64,000 nt of DNA from Cephalotrichum gorgonifer. Taxonomy: Eukaryota; Ascomycota; Sordariomycetes; Microascales; Microascaceae. The stretch covers positions 1,226,744-1,290,743 of the forward strand of contig ONZQ02000009.1 of the NCBI GenBank assembly GCA_900312665.1, given 5' to 3'. Below, one piece after another: positions 46,583 through 56,585 of this stretch (position 1 is the first letter of the stretch; every line of letters starts with the position of its first letter). The notes under the pieces were generated by a model that saw only the letters and a list, made by a program, of their open reading frames with translations, was not told the origin of the DNA and made no database searches. Position numbers and translations under genes: made by a program.

Positions 46583-48040
46583 ATGCCGGGACACGAGAAG
46601 GCGTCCGTTACGCCACTCTCGATATGGGACCAGTGCACCTCGCGGTTCCATATTCGGCTACTTCTCTGCTTCGAAGTTGAGAACTCTCAGAGGGAGCAGG
46701 TGGCTTCCCACCTGGCAGACACCCTCGGTCGCCTTTCCAGCTTGCGGCCGGACTACGCCGGCCGGCTTCATCTCGGTCACCGCCAGGGCTGGGTGTGTCT
46801 TCGTGAATCTCCCGACTACGAAATCCCCTTCGACGCACACGACATCACAGATGAGTTCGGATACACGTACCAAGAGCTGAAGGAGGCGTCGTTCCCCGCC
46901 AAGCCATTCGTCCATCCGCGATTCGGGTACGAGGGGGCTATCGAGAGCCCCGAGTCGCGCGTCCCCGTGGCGGCGGTCAGGGCCTGGTTCATCGATGGGG
47001 GCATGCTCCTCGCCACCTTCCTTCACCATGCGTTCGGCGACGGGGCGTGCCTGCTCGAGTTCCTGCGGGCATTCGCGGCCCAGTCACGCGGGGTGCACGT
47101 CGAGCTGTCGGGCGACCGATCGCTAGAGTTTGTGCGGGGCAATACGGGTCACGAGAAGGCCCGGTCATTCGACCAAGTCCTAAAAAGCTGTCCGGAGTTT
47201 GTGAAGACGCTCCTTAGTATGGGGCCGAACCAGCCGACTCTGCGGCCGGGGGGCAGGTCCCAAGACGCATACTGCAAGGACGGTAGGATATTCGTTTTCA
47301 CCGCAGTCGCAATCCAGGGCCTCAAGGACACGGTGTCGAGGCTCGCCCCGGGACCTCGACCCCCCTCGTCGTACGTTGTCCTCGCGAGCCTTATCTGGGC
47401 GCACGCCGCTCGGGCCCGGTTGTCGACGGAGACCCACGAGGCTTCGTGGGGACCTGCGGACGTGGCGACGATGACCAACCCCGTCAACTGGCGGTACAGG
47501 GCATTCAAGGAGGAGAGCAAGGGATACTACGGGAACTCGGCGGTGCTGGCGCAGACGACTTTCAACACAGATGACCTACTCCGCGCGTGCGAGGACGAGG
47601 TGATGTGGGCGTCGCTCGTGAGGAGGGTGGAGTCTTGCATTCGACGGGTGGACGAGGAGTATGTCAGGAAGCGGTTCGAGCTGTTCGACAATGCAGATGA
47701 TCCGCGGGCGCTGGGGCTCCTGATGGATCCCAGGGTGCCGCAGGACCTGGCGTTTAACACGTGGCGGGAGTTTGGGGCAGATGAGGAGTGGGACCTGGGC
47801 GTATGCGTGGCGCACAGGGAGAACGGGGTAGAGCGCAACGGCGACGGAGGCCGACGGTACGTGAAGCCGGATCAACTCAGGAGGTCGCAGGACGACTGGA
47901 ATATCGGTGGCACACTCATCCTCCCGGCGAGGAAGGGGTCTGAGGACTACGAGGTGCTGCTGACGATCCCGGCTCCAGCGATGCAGCTCCTGTGTTGCGA
48001 CAGGGGCTTTTTGAAGTGGGTGGATAGGATGCACGAGTGA
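46583..48040 (+). CDS. BAHD/trichothecene 3-O-acetyltransferase-like acyltransferase, 485 residues
   Basis: Intronless. I start at MPGHEKASVTPLSIWDQCTS; the 48 upstream in-frame codons look like leader. Family layout: N-terminal SIWDQCTSRFHIRLLLCFEV, RLSSLRPDYAGRLHL, then the catalytic HxxxD motif in LHHAFGDGACLLEFLRAFA (His about residue 149, Asp about 153), a central ALASLIWAHAARARL-like helix (VLASLIWAHAARARLSTETH), and GYYGNSAVLAQTTF. The enzymes transfer an acyl group from CoA to a hydroxyl or amine. The structural DFGWG motif expected in the C-terminal half is not present in standard form (nearest TWREFGADEEWDLG). No other biosynthetic gene lies within reach, so the substrate is unknown; nothing in the context ties it to a toxin cluster. 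Confidence 0.82.
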   Translation: MPGHEKASVTPLSIWDQCTSRFHIRLLLCFEVENSQREQVASHLADTLGRLSSLRPDYAGRLHLGHRQGWVCLRESPDYEIPFDAHDITDEFGYTYQELKEASFPAKPFVHPRFGYEGAIESPESRVPVAAVRAWFIDGGMLLATFLHHAFGDGACLLEFLRAFAAQSRGVHVELSGDRSLEFVRGNTGHEKARSFDQVLKSCPEFVKTLLSMGPNQPTLRPGGRSQDAYCKDGRIFVFTAVAIQGLKDTVSRLAPGPRPPSSYVVLASLIWAHAARARLSTETHEASWGPADVATMTNPVNWRYRAFKEESKGYYGNSAVLAQTTFNTDDLLRACEDEVMWASLVRRVESCIRRVDEEYVRKRFELFDNADDPRALGLLMDPRVPQDLAFNTWREFGADEEWDLGVCVAHRENGVERNGDGGRRYVKPDQLRRSQDDWNIGGTLILPARKGSEDYEVLLTIPAPAMQLLCCDRGFLKWVDRMHE

Positions 48041-49221
48041 GCGGGAACCTTGCCGGGGTTTGTTTCTAGGGGTGTTATTCGGGAAGGGGGGTGACGGTCG
48101 CCCTGACCGGACTAGGGACCTCGGGTCAGCGAGGAAGATCTCTTTTCACCCAGACGTGCTTGGGCTTTTACCCCTCATGCTTTATGTTTCATATGCGGCT
48201 TGCCTCTTCTCCTCACGCACTCTATTATATTTTCCCTACGATTTGATTTGCCTTCGGATGGAGCTTAGGAGTCGGGCGACACAAGGGCAGGACCTCCAAG
48301 AGAGACCTCTCGCTGTCTTGGTGGATGGAGTTTTGAGGGAGGTACCCCAAAAGTTGCTAGACTGCTTACACTTTTTTTTCATCTTATTTCCTCTTTTGGG
48401 GTTTCTTCCATTTATATCGTCCTTTTTCTTTTCTTCTTTCTCCTGTTTCTTTTCTTAGATTTCCTGCCTCGTCTTTTCGGGGCTCTCTCACGTTTTCTTC
48501 TTCTTTTCTTCTATACCCGTCCGTATAGCATATCTGAGTCTCTCTCCAACGTTTTTCTTCATGGACTGACCCTTTTTTCTTCTTTTCTTTTCTTTTTCTC
48601 TTGAGATTCTTTTTCTTCGGTTTCTTCTGCCTTCCACGCCTCGTTTGTTTTTAGGTGTCCTCCTTGCCTTTGTTTTTTCAAGTTTCAAATTGGAAGGAGA
48701 GAGACGACGGGGTGAGACAGTAGGGCGAGAGAGATGGAGGAGTGGGTAGGGATGATATAGAGCCTTTCCTTTTGGGCTTGTACGATGGGAACAAGGCAGG
48801 AAGGAGGACGAAATTTACCCGTAATAATTGAGGATGCTTGTTTTTACACAAAGTTCCTTGATCGTGGTTAACATCTTGTGAGCGGCTGTGAAGTTGAAGC
48901 AAAGGTACATGTATAAGCGGGAAAGAACGACATGGAAAGTCTAGCTCTTTGAAGGACCACGTGAGGTCTTACCCCTCCCCCCACCCACTTCCGCCCCACC
49001 TGCCTGCTGTACCTAAAGAAGGCGACGTCATCGTTTCCGCGTCTGTCTCGCCGTGTCCCTGACTATAAGAAACAAATCCTCCTGCCTGGGATCCCCCCAT
49101 CTCCATTTCATTGTCATTGTATTCCACTACATTCTACCCTCTGATTCTTGAAGCGAACCCGAGAAGCCGAATTTTAACGAGGAGAAGGCAATTGATCGTT
49201 TCCCTCCGCTTTAATTCCGAG
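48041..49221. other. Intergenic region with pyrimidine tract and I78 promoter
   Basis: The plus strand is strongly T/C-rich (TTTTC repeats) from 48370 to 48680. Near the I78-A gene there are CCCCTCCCCCCACCC at about 48972 and a TATAAG element at 49064-49069, about 445 nt before the start codon. No coding region supported. Confidence 0.5.
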
Positions 49222-49356
49222 GTAAGTTTTGGGTGTATAGAGGCTGAGGAGGGAGAGGGGCGATTTGTTTCGGGTGTGAGGTATGGGGAGGGGTTCGCTA
49301 CTGAGTTGGAATAAGGGGAGATGGGAAGGATGGAAAAGCTAACATGTGGAACTTAG
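49222..49356 (+). other. Probable 5'-UTR intron of the first I78 gene
   Basis: GTAAGT donor at 49222, CTAAC branch site at 49339-49343 and ACTTAG acceptor ending at 49356 (135 nt), all upstream of the start codon at 49510. Confidence 0.55.
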
Positions 49357-49509
49357 GAACCGCGGGGCTTTCTATCGAGTGACCTTTCAGCACAAGAGCT
49401 CGATTTACCATACCAGCGGATATTTCCAACTCCTGAGCAAAAAGGACGGAAGAAGAGAGAGTGTGTGTGTGCGTGTGTGAGAGAGAAGAAAAAGGTAGAA
49501 CGACACAAG

Positions 49510-49847
49510 ATGCCTCTCGTTGTTCCGGACGTGACGACCAACTCGGCGGATAAGACGGAGGAGTGGATGAGGAAGTTGGTTGGGAAGAAGTTGTCTGACG
49601 AGGGGTCTAGTGAGACTGTGTGTATCCCCCCTCCCCCTCTCTCTCCTCTTCCTCTACTTGAACCCCGCCTACACGAAACAGAAAGACAGACAACTGACGA
49701 CGAAAGCAGAACTTCTGCAAGACGGAGCTGCCGCAGGAGTGCCGCGTCATCAAGCCCGGGATGATGGTCACGAAGGACTTCAAGCCTGATAGGCTGAACG
49801 TGCATGTTGACGACGAGGGGACCGTGTCGCATGTCCATCACGGCTAG
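49510..49847 (+). CDS. Peptidase inhibitor I78 family protein, copy 1
   Basis: Exons 49510-49617 and 49710-49847, intron 92 nt, phase 0 (GTGTGT...AAGCAG), giving 81 residues. The spliced protein has WMRKLVGKKLSDEGSSET, then NFCKTELPQECRVIKPGMMV and FKPDRLNVHVDDEGTVSHVH HG. This is the I78 pattern: a Val-Gly start of the fold, an Arg-x-I-x-x-Pro-Gly turn, PDRLNV, then a hydrophobic C-terminal strand ending in Gly. I78 proteins are small serine-peptidase (subtilisin-type) inhibitors. There is no signal peptide, so it is probably cytosolic, like yeast-type and other fungal intracellular inhibitors. First of three tandem copies. Confidence 0.82.
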
Positions 49848-50652
49848 GGGGGATGTATGGTCTCGGTTGAGAGATAGCGTTAGTTTGGACTGTTGCCATT
49901 GTCAGTCGAGTAGTTCGGTAATAACTTGATTGGAACTCGGGATAGTCAAATGCCCTTTTTATCTTCCAGAGCGACCGTGTCCCGGGGCTTGTATTTTGTT
50001 TCCGAAGGTAGGGGATTATGCGACGTTTACACCCGTTGAGATGTTTACCGCTTGTGTGACCTGCCGGCTTCTGGGCCGTCGTGGTTTGACGGAGGGGGGT
50101 GATGTGTGATGTACGTCATCAACGTCAGTCAGGTACGGCCGAAGAGTTGATGTGAGACCTATGAGGAACGGGGCAGCATGATCGATGCAGCCTAGCAGCA
50201 AATAGTGGATGCCTTACTTTTTAGCCCGGAAGTCAACTTCTTGATAGGTGCTCTCTGAAGGGGGGGCTGTCTCACGCTATGGGAACACAGCACCATTCTT
50301 TGCTAGAGCGGTTGTGGGTCCGGGGAACGCCTCCTTGACGTTCCATTGTCTCTGAGCAGACGTCATCCACCGAAGCAGGTGAGGCCGTATGGGTAGGTAT
50401 ACACCAACCTCTTCTCCCACTCTCAAAGGGACTTCGACTCCCAAATCTAATTCTTCGCGTGAAAACTAGCTTTTCCCTTCCCAAAGAAACATCACGAAAG
50501 TCCACCATATACTTTTGTTTTTCTGAACTAGAGCCCCGTAGAGGAACGATATCCTCAAAGTAGTTCCACTCCTACTTTTCTTCTCCGTTTCTCCGTCCCT
50601 CTCTCCAAGAAAAAACCCCGTCGAGGGAGGTGAAAGGGAGATAAACGAAGCT

Positions 50653-51014
50653 ATGAACGACGAGATGGACGCCGGCCGCTCGCGGGGGGACGAGCAGCCC
50701 GAGGCGCTGATGAAACACGATAGCGAGACGGACATTGGGCCGGCGGTGAGGAGCCTTGTCGGGAAGGAGCTCTGCGATGGGGAGACGACTGAGACGGTAT
50801 GGGACCCCACCTGTTTTGCTCCGCCCGCCTGCCCGCCACAAATGCTAACCGAAAGAAAATCGGAGGAAAATAGACGTTCGCGAAGGACGACCTCCCGCCC
50901 GGGACGAGGATAATCCACGCACCGGGGGGCTGGGCGAACGCGGAGCACGCGCCGAGCCGGCTGACGGTTATTGTCGGGGACGACGGGAAGGTCACGCATG
51001 TTTTCACGGGGTGA
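50653..51014 (+). CDS. Peptidase inhibitor I78 family protein, copy 2
   Basis: Exons 50653-50796 and 50874-51014; intron 77 nt, phase 0 (GTATGG donor, CTAAC branch at 50845, AAATAG acceptor), giving 94 residues. The N-terminus is longer and acidic (MNDEMDAGRSRGDEQPEALM). The fold region is AVRSLVGKELCDGETTET, then TFAKDDLPPGTRIIHAPGGW, PSRLTVIVGDDGKVTHVFTG. Compared with copy 1 it has APGG in place of KPG and PSRLTV in place of PDRLNV, so the reactive region has changed. The intron sits at the same codon position (after Glu-Thr) as in its neighbours, which shows common descent by tandem duplication. No signal peptide. Confidence 0.8.
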
Positions 51015-52014
51015 GGCAGTCCTGAGGAAGCGCGGTAGCGTTCGGGTGTAGGGTGGTTAGCATATGTGTTGTTGCGAGAAATTCAGCTGGATTTTATTTC
51101 TTGTGTCTAGGGGCCTGTTAAGAGTATTTCCCGTTTTATCTTTCTTTTGTTCTCCAGTAGAAGTTGGAGAGATCAGGAAATTTTCGTTTCGCCTTAGGGA
51201 GTTGTTTAGGAGAACTCGGGGGACTTGGGAAAGTAAGGGGCGGGAGTGCCGGTTTGCTTGACCTGTGCTATTGTCCTGGAGCTGGACGGGGCTTGGCGCG
51301 GGACGATGGTGCGATCCGGGCGGGCCCCACCTTCGGGGGAACGGGCATAGGCACGGGCACGGAACCACCGGAAGGGTCTCGGTGGGGCCGAGCACTTCAT
51401 GGGCGGTATTATGCACCCATGTCTATTAAAGGGTTCTCTCATAAACATCCGTTAAAACCCCCTATTGATGAAAAAAAATACAAGTCAGCTGTTTGTTTCC
51501 CGATCCTCTGGCTGTTCGCGGTAACCCGACCTCGGATTACGTCGGTGGGTAGGTTAGGGTGAGTTAGACGAAATGTGGGAACGCCGGCAGTTTCGTACAT
51601 GGTACCGTTTGGAAATATTGGCGTCGGGGTTTGTCCGGGTAGTGAGTACTTCGGTCCGTTCTACGATGGATATCCATACCACGGATATCAGTCCTACCTT
51701 TCAAGGAGGGGGGGGGGGGGTGGGGGGTGGGGAGTAGTCCTGGTTTTGTGTGATACTCGGAAGCTCTGAAAGATCGGAAGATATAAATACCTTATATCCC
51801 GTCACGACCCTCTTACTACCGCATGGGTGTCGACTCTCTCGACCCTTGGAATATACCCCCACGCCAATGTCGGTAGCCTCCTCAAAATCCCAGCCCAAAC
51901 TGCCAGCCCCGACTTGACCAACCAGCTAACTACTCTAGAAACGAAACAAGCAGAGCATAACAGAAAACCCATTTGCCTTTTTTTTGGGGCCTGATACGTC
52001 CGATTTACATAGCA
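51015..52014. other. Spacer between I78 copies 2 and 3
   Basis: 3' flank of copy 2 and promoter of copy 3. A G-rich run lies at 51705-51731. Frames at 51064-51562 overlap each other without domains. A T8 run at 51979-51986 precedes the leader of copy 3. Confidence 0.5.
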
Positions 52015-52367
52015 ATGGAGGAACTACCCGTCGAGGACCCGGGCCACATGGCCTCCGCCGAGCGCCAGCTCCGGGACTGGGAGGGGTTCATTACGGGGAA
52101 GAAGCTGACGGATGACACCTCTAGCGATACGGTACGTTAATTTCCCTCCCCTCCCCTCCATGCCTTCCCAAACATTGAGAGATATCCGAGAAAACCGCCA
52201 GGACTAACACCAAAGAACCCGACGAGCAGATGATCTCGAAAGAGCAGCTGCCAAAGGGCACGAGGGTCGTCCGGCAGGGCAGGGAGAAGGAGCTGGGCTA
52301 CATGCCAGACGGGATCACGGTGGTCATTGGCGAGGACGATACGGTGCAGCGGGTCTATCGCGGGTGA
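52015..52367 (+). CDS. Peptidase inhibitor I78 family protein, copy 3
   Basis: Exons 52015-52131 and 52230-52367; intron 98 nt, phase 0 (GTACGT...GAGCAG), giving 84 residues. The protein is MEELPVEDPGHMASAERQLR, WEGFITGKKLTDDTSSDT, MISKEQLPKGTRVVRQGREK, then PDGITVVIGEDDTVQRVYRG. GTRVVRQG replaces the RVIKPG turn and PDGITV replaces PDRLNV, making it the most diverged of the trio. The intron again follows Asp/Glu-Thr. The stop overlaps a GTGAGT word, so a further 3' exon is formally possible, but the I78 fold is complete at the terminal Gly. Confidence 0.78.
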
Positions 52368-52946
52368 GTCTGGAATTGTGCGTCAACGGTTTAGGGGTGG
52401 GGTTGGATCTGATGGGAAAATTCGAATCGGCTCTCGGGGGTTGTATGTAGCTGACAGCACCGCGTTCTGCTGCACCATGGATGCTTTAATGTGTACCACA
52501 TGTCTTGCTTCTGCAATCGTTTATGCCTGAACCCCCCGGCTGCTTTACGCCTCCGTGAGTTTGACTTACACGCACGGTCAAGAACTGCGAGAGATTATGT
52601 TATCGACCTCCATAGCAACATGCCAACTACATCCACCTTGCCTACAGCCTCGATTGAGTTTCCGCCCATCTAAAGTCTCAGCCGGAACAGTGAACGCCCC
52701 GGCCGTCGCACTCACGCTCGTGCCCGTCGCATGATGTCCCCGTGAGCCTTTTTGTGGAGAACTGGGAGCCGCTTACGTTTGTCGGGAGAAGGTACAGGTT
52801 GGGTATAAGAAGATGCGCAAACCTCCCGGGAGGCCGTAGAGCTGAAGACTCTATAATGCTCCTCAAGTGACTACTCTACAGTCTCCTGTCCTGAAGAAAG
52901 GTCTTTCACCAAACAATTAGAAAACAAACACCGATTCATCGCCGCC
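52368..52946. other. Intergenic spacer
   Basis: Promoter region of the following small gene. Frames of about 60 codons only; nothing recognised. Confidence 0.5.
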
Positions 52947-53358
52947 ATGGATAAGTTTAGGGAGGGAGTTCGGGACCTGGGCGACGAGGTACGTTTCATT
53001 ACCAGAAGCTCTCCCCCTTTCAACCACTAACTCACGTTCCAAAGCCCGCGCGTCAGACTGAGGGCGCTCAGCAGCAAGGCAAGAGCGGAATGGAATCCGC
53101 CAAGGTACCTATATAAAACCCCACGTCGTCCCCCTTCTGTCTGCTTGCGAGCCGGCTAACACCTCATTGTAGCAAAAAACGCAGGGAGAGTCAAAGTCCA
53201 ACCCCATGGAGAAGGCCAAGTCGGCTGTCGAGGATAAGATCCAGGGCTTGCGCGAGGAGGTATGCTTCCTCTCATCCTTTCGGGATTGTTTTTGCTAACG
53301 TCGTTCTTCTCAGGGGCAGAAGTTCATGGGTGGCGACAAGGGCGGCAGCGGGCGTTAG
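52947..53358 (+). CDS. Tiny four-exon hydrophilic protein, 77 residues
   Basis: Exons 52947-52988, 53045-53104, 53173-53259 and 53314-53358, all phase 0. Introns of 56, 68 and 54 nt have GTACGT, GTACCT and GTATGC donors, and CTAAC branch sites in the first (accactaactc) and third (gctaacg). The protein starts MDKFREGVRDLGDE, continues PARQTEGAQQQGKSGMESAK and KTQGESKSNPMEKAKSAVED KIQGLREE, and ends GQKFMGGDKGGSGR. It is charged, rich in Lys, Glu, Gln and Gly, and has no hydrophobic core. This resembles LEA/CsbD-like stress or conidiation proteins, but I cannot assign a family. Too small and split to appear as one frame; the four consistent splice junctions are the evidence. Confidence 0.68.
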
Positions 53359-53984
53359 AGCCCCCGTGTGGACTTTCCCCAAGAAAACCACTGAAAAATT
53401 CACCGTATATGTATATGTGTATGTATTTTCTGTTGTGTTAATAAAAAGTCGGTCGCTCTTTTATTTTGTTCACATAGGGTGTGTTCTAGGCTACGAGGTA
53501 GCAACCACCCCCCAAAGCTAAAAGTTGCGGGTATGCTTGGAGTGGAGTTTGATGAATTCCCATTTTTCTCTTGTGAAGAGTGACGAGCGTCTTGGGTACA
53601 GCAAGCTGATAAGTCCCACTGGCTTTAAGAAGCCTTGAGAGATTTCATGTGTTGTGCTCGTGTCCGAGTCCGAGAGAGCGAGAGTTGATACTGCGATAAA
53701 TATTTATGCATCTATCCAGTGGAGGGGGACATGAAGGTAGGCGGTGATGTAATGCGAGGCAGTACGTCCTGAGCTGGGTTTACCCCGCCATCACCAGCAA
53801 GCTGTTTTTGGTGCGGGGCAGTCAGTCTCGCGACAACCTCTGCTCCCCACCACACGCTCGACACGAGACCACGACAACCCATACACCCCACGACCTCCCC
53901 ACCTTCAAACAGAGATCTAAATCGACTCGTAATATCCCGTACGCACCCATAACCCACACGGAAACTCCCAGATACACCGCAATC
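53359..53984. other. Intergenic spacer, TMA20 promoter
   Basis: 3' flank of the small gene with an AATAAA-like word (AATAAAAAG, about 53440). From 53830 it becomes a C/A-rich leader typical of fungal ribosome-related genes. No further gene. Confidence 0.5.
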
Positions 53985-54659
53985 ATGTTCAAGAAAGAGT
54001 GAGCACCCCCGTCCCTGCCCCTTCTCAACCAACTGTCCTCCAACCACAGACCTCCACCAAAGCGCTAACCAACCCCTCCCCTTCCCCCCAACAGCATCTC
54101 CCCCGGACCAAAGGCGAAAGTCAAGTCCTCCGTCCAGCGCGCCCTCCGCCAGTCCCTAACGACGACCTACCCCCTCCTGGCCCCGCACATCGACGTCGTC
54201 CTCCCCAAGAAGGCCGACCTCTCCATGGCCAAGCTCCCGGACCGCGTGGCCCTCTACATCCTCGACTCCCAGCCCCTCTTCTTCCAGCACGACAACGGCC
54301 CCCTCCTCCCCCACCTCCGCCTCGTCCACCGCTTCCCCCACGCCTTCCCCAGCGTCCGCATCGACAGGGGCGCCGTCCGCTTCGTGCTCTCCGGCGCCAC
54401 CCTCATGGCTCCCGGCCTGACGTCCGCGGGCGGGAGGCTGCCGGAGGAGAGGGGCGAGGACGCCCTAGTCGACGGGAGGTGGGGGAGGGAGCTGGAGGAG
54501 GGGGACCCCGTCGTCATCATGGCCGAAGGGAAGGAGGAGGCATGTGCCGTCGGCGTGCTGAGCGTGGGCACGGGAGAGCTAAAGGTTAAGAAGAAGGGGC
54601 CCGCGATGGAGGATGGACATTACCTGGGCGATGGGCTGTGGAAGATGCACGTTGAGTAG
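53985..54659 (+). CDS. tma20: TMA20 / MCT-1, PUA-domain translation factor
   Basis: Exons 53985-53998 (14 nt) and 54095-54659, intron 96 nt (GTGAGC, branch CTAAC at 54065, CAACAG), giving 192 residues. The tiny first exon gives MFKKD, which splices to ISPGPKAKVKSSVQRALRQS, the conserved MCT-1 start. Next come the N-terminal domain (LAPHIDVVLPKKADLSMAKL, ILDSQPLFFQHDNGPLLPHL) and the PUA domain from about residue 95 (RIDRGAVRFVLSGATLMAPG LT, GDPVVIMAEGKEEACAVGVL, DGHYLGDGLWKM). TMA20 with TMA22 (DENR) removes deacylated tRNA from 40S subunits after termination. The glycine/glutamate-rich loop (GGRLPEERGEDALVDGRWGR) lengthens the PUA domain, as in other fungi. Confidence 0.92.
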
Positions 54660-56585
54660 AGGGCGGGAATGGGGAAGGGGGAAGGTGGAGGTTAGTCTGT
54701 ATAGTTTGACCATCGGACCAGGGAGCGTCTTAGAAAGCGGGATAGCGAGGGGGGATATGTATCTCTAAATTCAAATCATTTGTTGCCCCCGGGTGGTCTT
54801 TTTCTTGGACATGAAGACTCCTGCCTGTCGGGTGGGGTGACATGAATGACCATTCACGGCTTTTTAGCATCTCGGGACGAGAGGAAGCGTGGAATTGGAG
54901 GTATTCCCCCCCGTCCCAGCTGGGTAACTAGAGCTGGCTGGATCGCATTTGAGCAGAGCCGCATAAACGACGGGTTTCATAGCAATCTTAGCGCCTTTAA
55001 GGAGACGACTACTGCGATGGCCATCTTCTCAGGCCATGTTAAAATTGCTGTGAAGGTTGTGCCCTAACCGTCCGCTTGAGATTCCAGGACCAGGATGTCA
55101 ATGTCACCCAATAGCCAGGCACCCGGAACCATCTCGCCAGTTAGATCTCGGCAGCAGTCTTCTTAGGCTATGCTAAAATTTCTGTGAAAAAAGGCCCCAA
55201 GTTTATTGCGTATCACCTGCCTCATCTCCGGACTAGACACCCTGATCAGACGCGAGGAAGGGAACTTAGTCAATAGAACAGAATATCTTAGATAGGCGAG
55301 CCAGAAAACGCATCCCGGGCACGACTATCACCAACGAAGGAGCTGGTCCGTCTACATCCCTATCAAAGAGCTTCATGGTTGATGTTCCTTTAGTCGGCTC
55401 GGGATCACAACACCCGCCCCTCCATACCAGACCCCAAACCCCAAACTCAGGATGTCCGCCTCCTCCGTCCCGCGACACAGCCAGCTTCACGAGCACCAGC
55501 ACAAACACAGGCACATATAACATACGAGAAGCCAGGGACGGACACAACAGGCTTACTCACGATACTTCGAACCGGGACCACGGTTAGGACTGATATTGTA
55601 GAACGCAAGTGTAGCATTAAAGCCCTGTCTAAAGTAACCAGCTTCCTAAACCCTCTTGTACAAGAACGAGCTATCTGATACCTGGTTATTCGTCTCCAGA
55701 CCCCTGATCCCCTAGTCCTCCCAATCTCCTGACAGGCCGGAAACGAGCGCGTGAACAAAATACCAAACTAAACGCTTCTTCCGCGAGCTTCTGACATCCC
55801 CCTCGCCCTGTAAGTATTACCTCACTGCCGGAACGAACCACCCTCGCTTTCAAGAAACAATACAAAAAAAAAGGACGAAAGGTGAAACAGAAAAAGAGGA
55901 AAGGGGGGGGATAAGAGTTAAGAAAGAACACAAGTGGAGTGGGTGAAACACAATGGAAGAGAAGAGAGAGGAGGATTATACATGACGAGTAATGGATAGT
56001 GAATAATAAGCATGCAGAAAATAAACAAGGAAAAAAACCATGAGACTAGAAACACAAGTTGGGAACAGAAAGAGTGTGGACATTTTTGCTCGAAATACCG
56101 TCAACGTCTCTCTCCCGCCATCCAGCCGAATCCCTCCCGGCCATCGTCTTTGGTACATCCTCCTCCCTCCACAGGGGGCGGTCTGATGGATTATTAAAGG
56201 GGGGTGCCACTGATCGTAAATCCCATCTTCGTGAGGTTCTCCGAAAAAAAAGGATAAAAAAGAAATGGCAGAACACTCCTCGCTCTCTTCGCGTTCAACC
56301 CGTTCGTCCGGTGTCTTTGCCTGCCGTCTTACTTACCCCTCGGGCTGGCCATCATGAAACCGGAATCTTCGTTTAGCTAGAATGTTCATAGTGTGTGAAC
56401 CTCCCGCGCAAGGAAGGGAGAAGAATAGTGAAAAGAATGGAAGAAATGAAATGAGAAAAATAAAACACCCCTTTGTCCATGGGAGACCCGAGCCTTCGGA
56501 TAGGACTTATACGAGGGTTCCAAGGGGGGTACACCCGCGGAACCTATGCCCCCCGTAGAGATCCATATCGTCGGCCCCGGTCCCC
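54660..56585. other. Intergenic region between convergent genes
   Basis: 3' flanks of TMA20 (plus) and the Cys-rich gene (minus). A weak two-copy repeat is seen: TCTTCTCAGGCCATGTTAAA at about 55024 resembles TCTTCTTAGGCTATGCTAAA at about 55159. A/G-rich runs lie at 55855-56060. No coding region supported. Confidence 0.45.

Noticed and set aside
46583..48040. A trichothecene-type biosynthetic cluster around the acyltransferase
   Set aside because: No terpene synthase, P450, transporter or regulator lies within the window; the gene stands alone.
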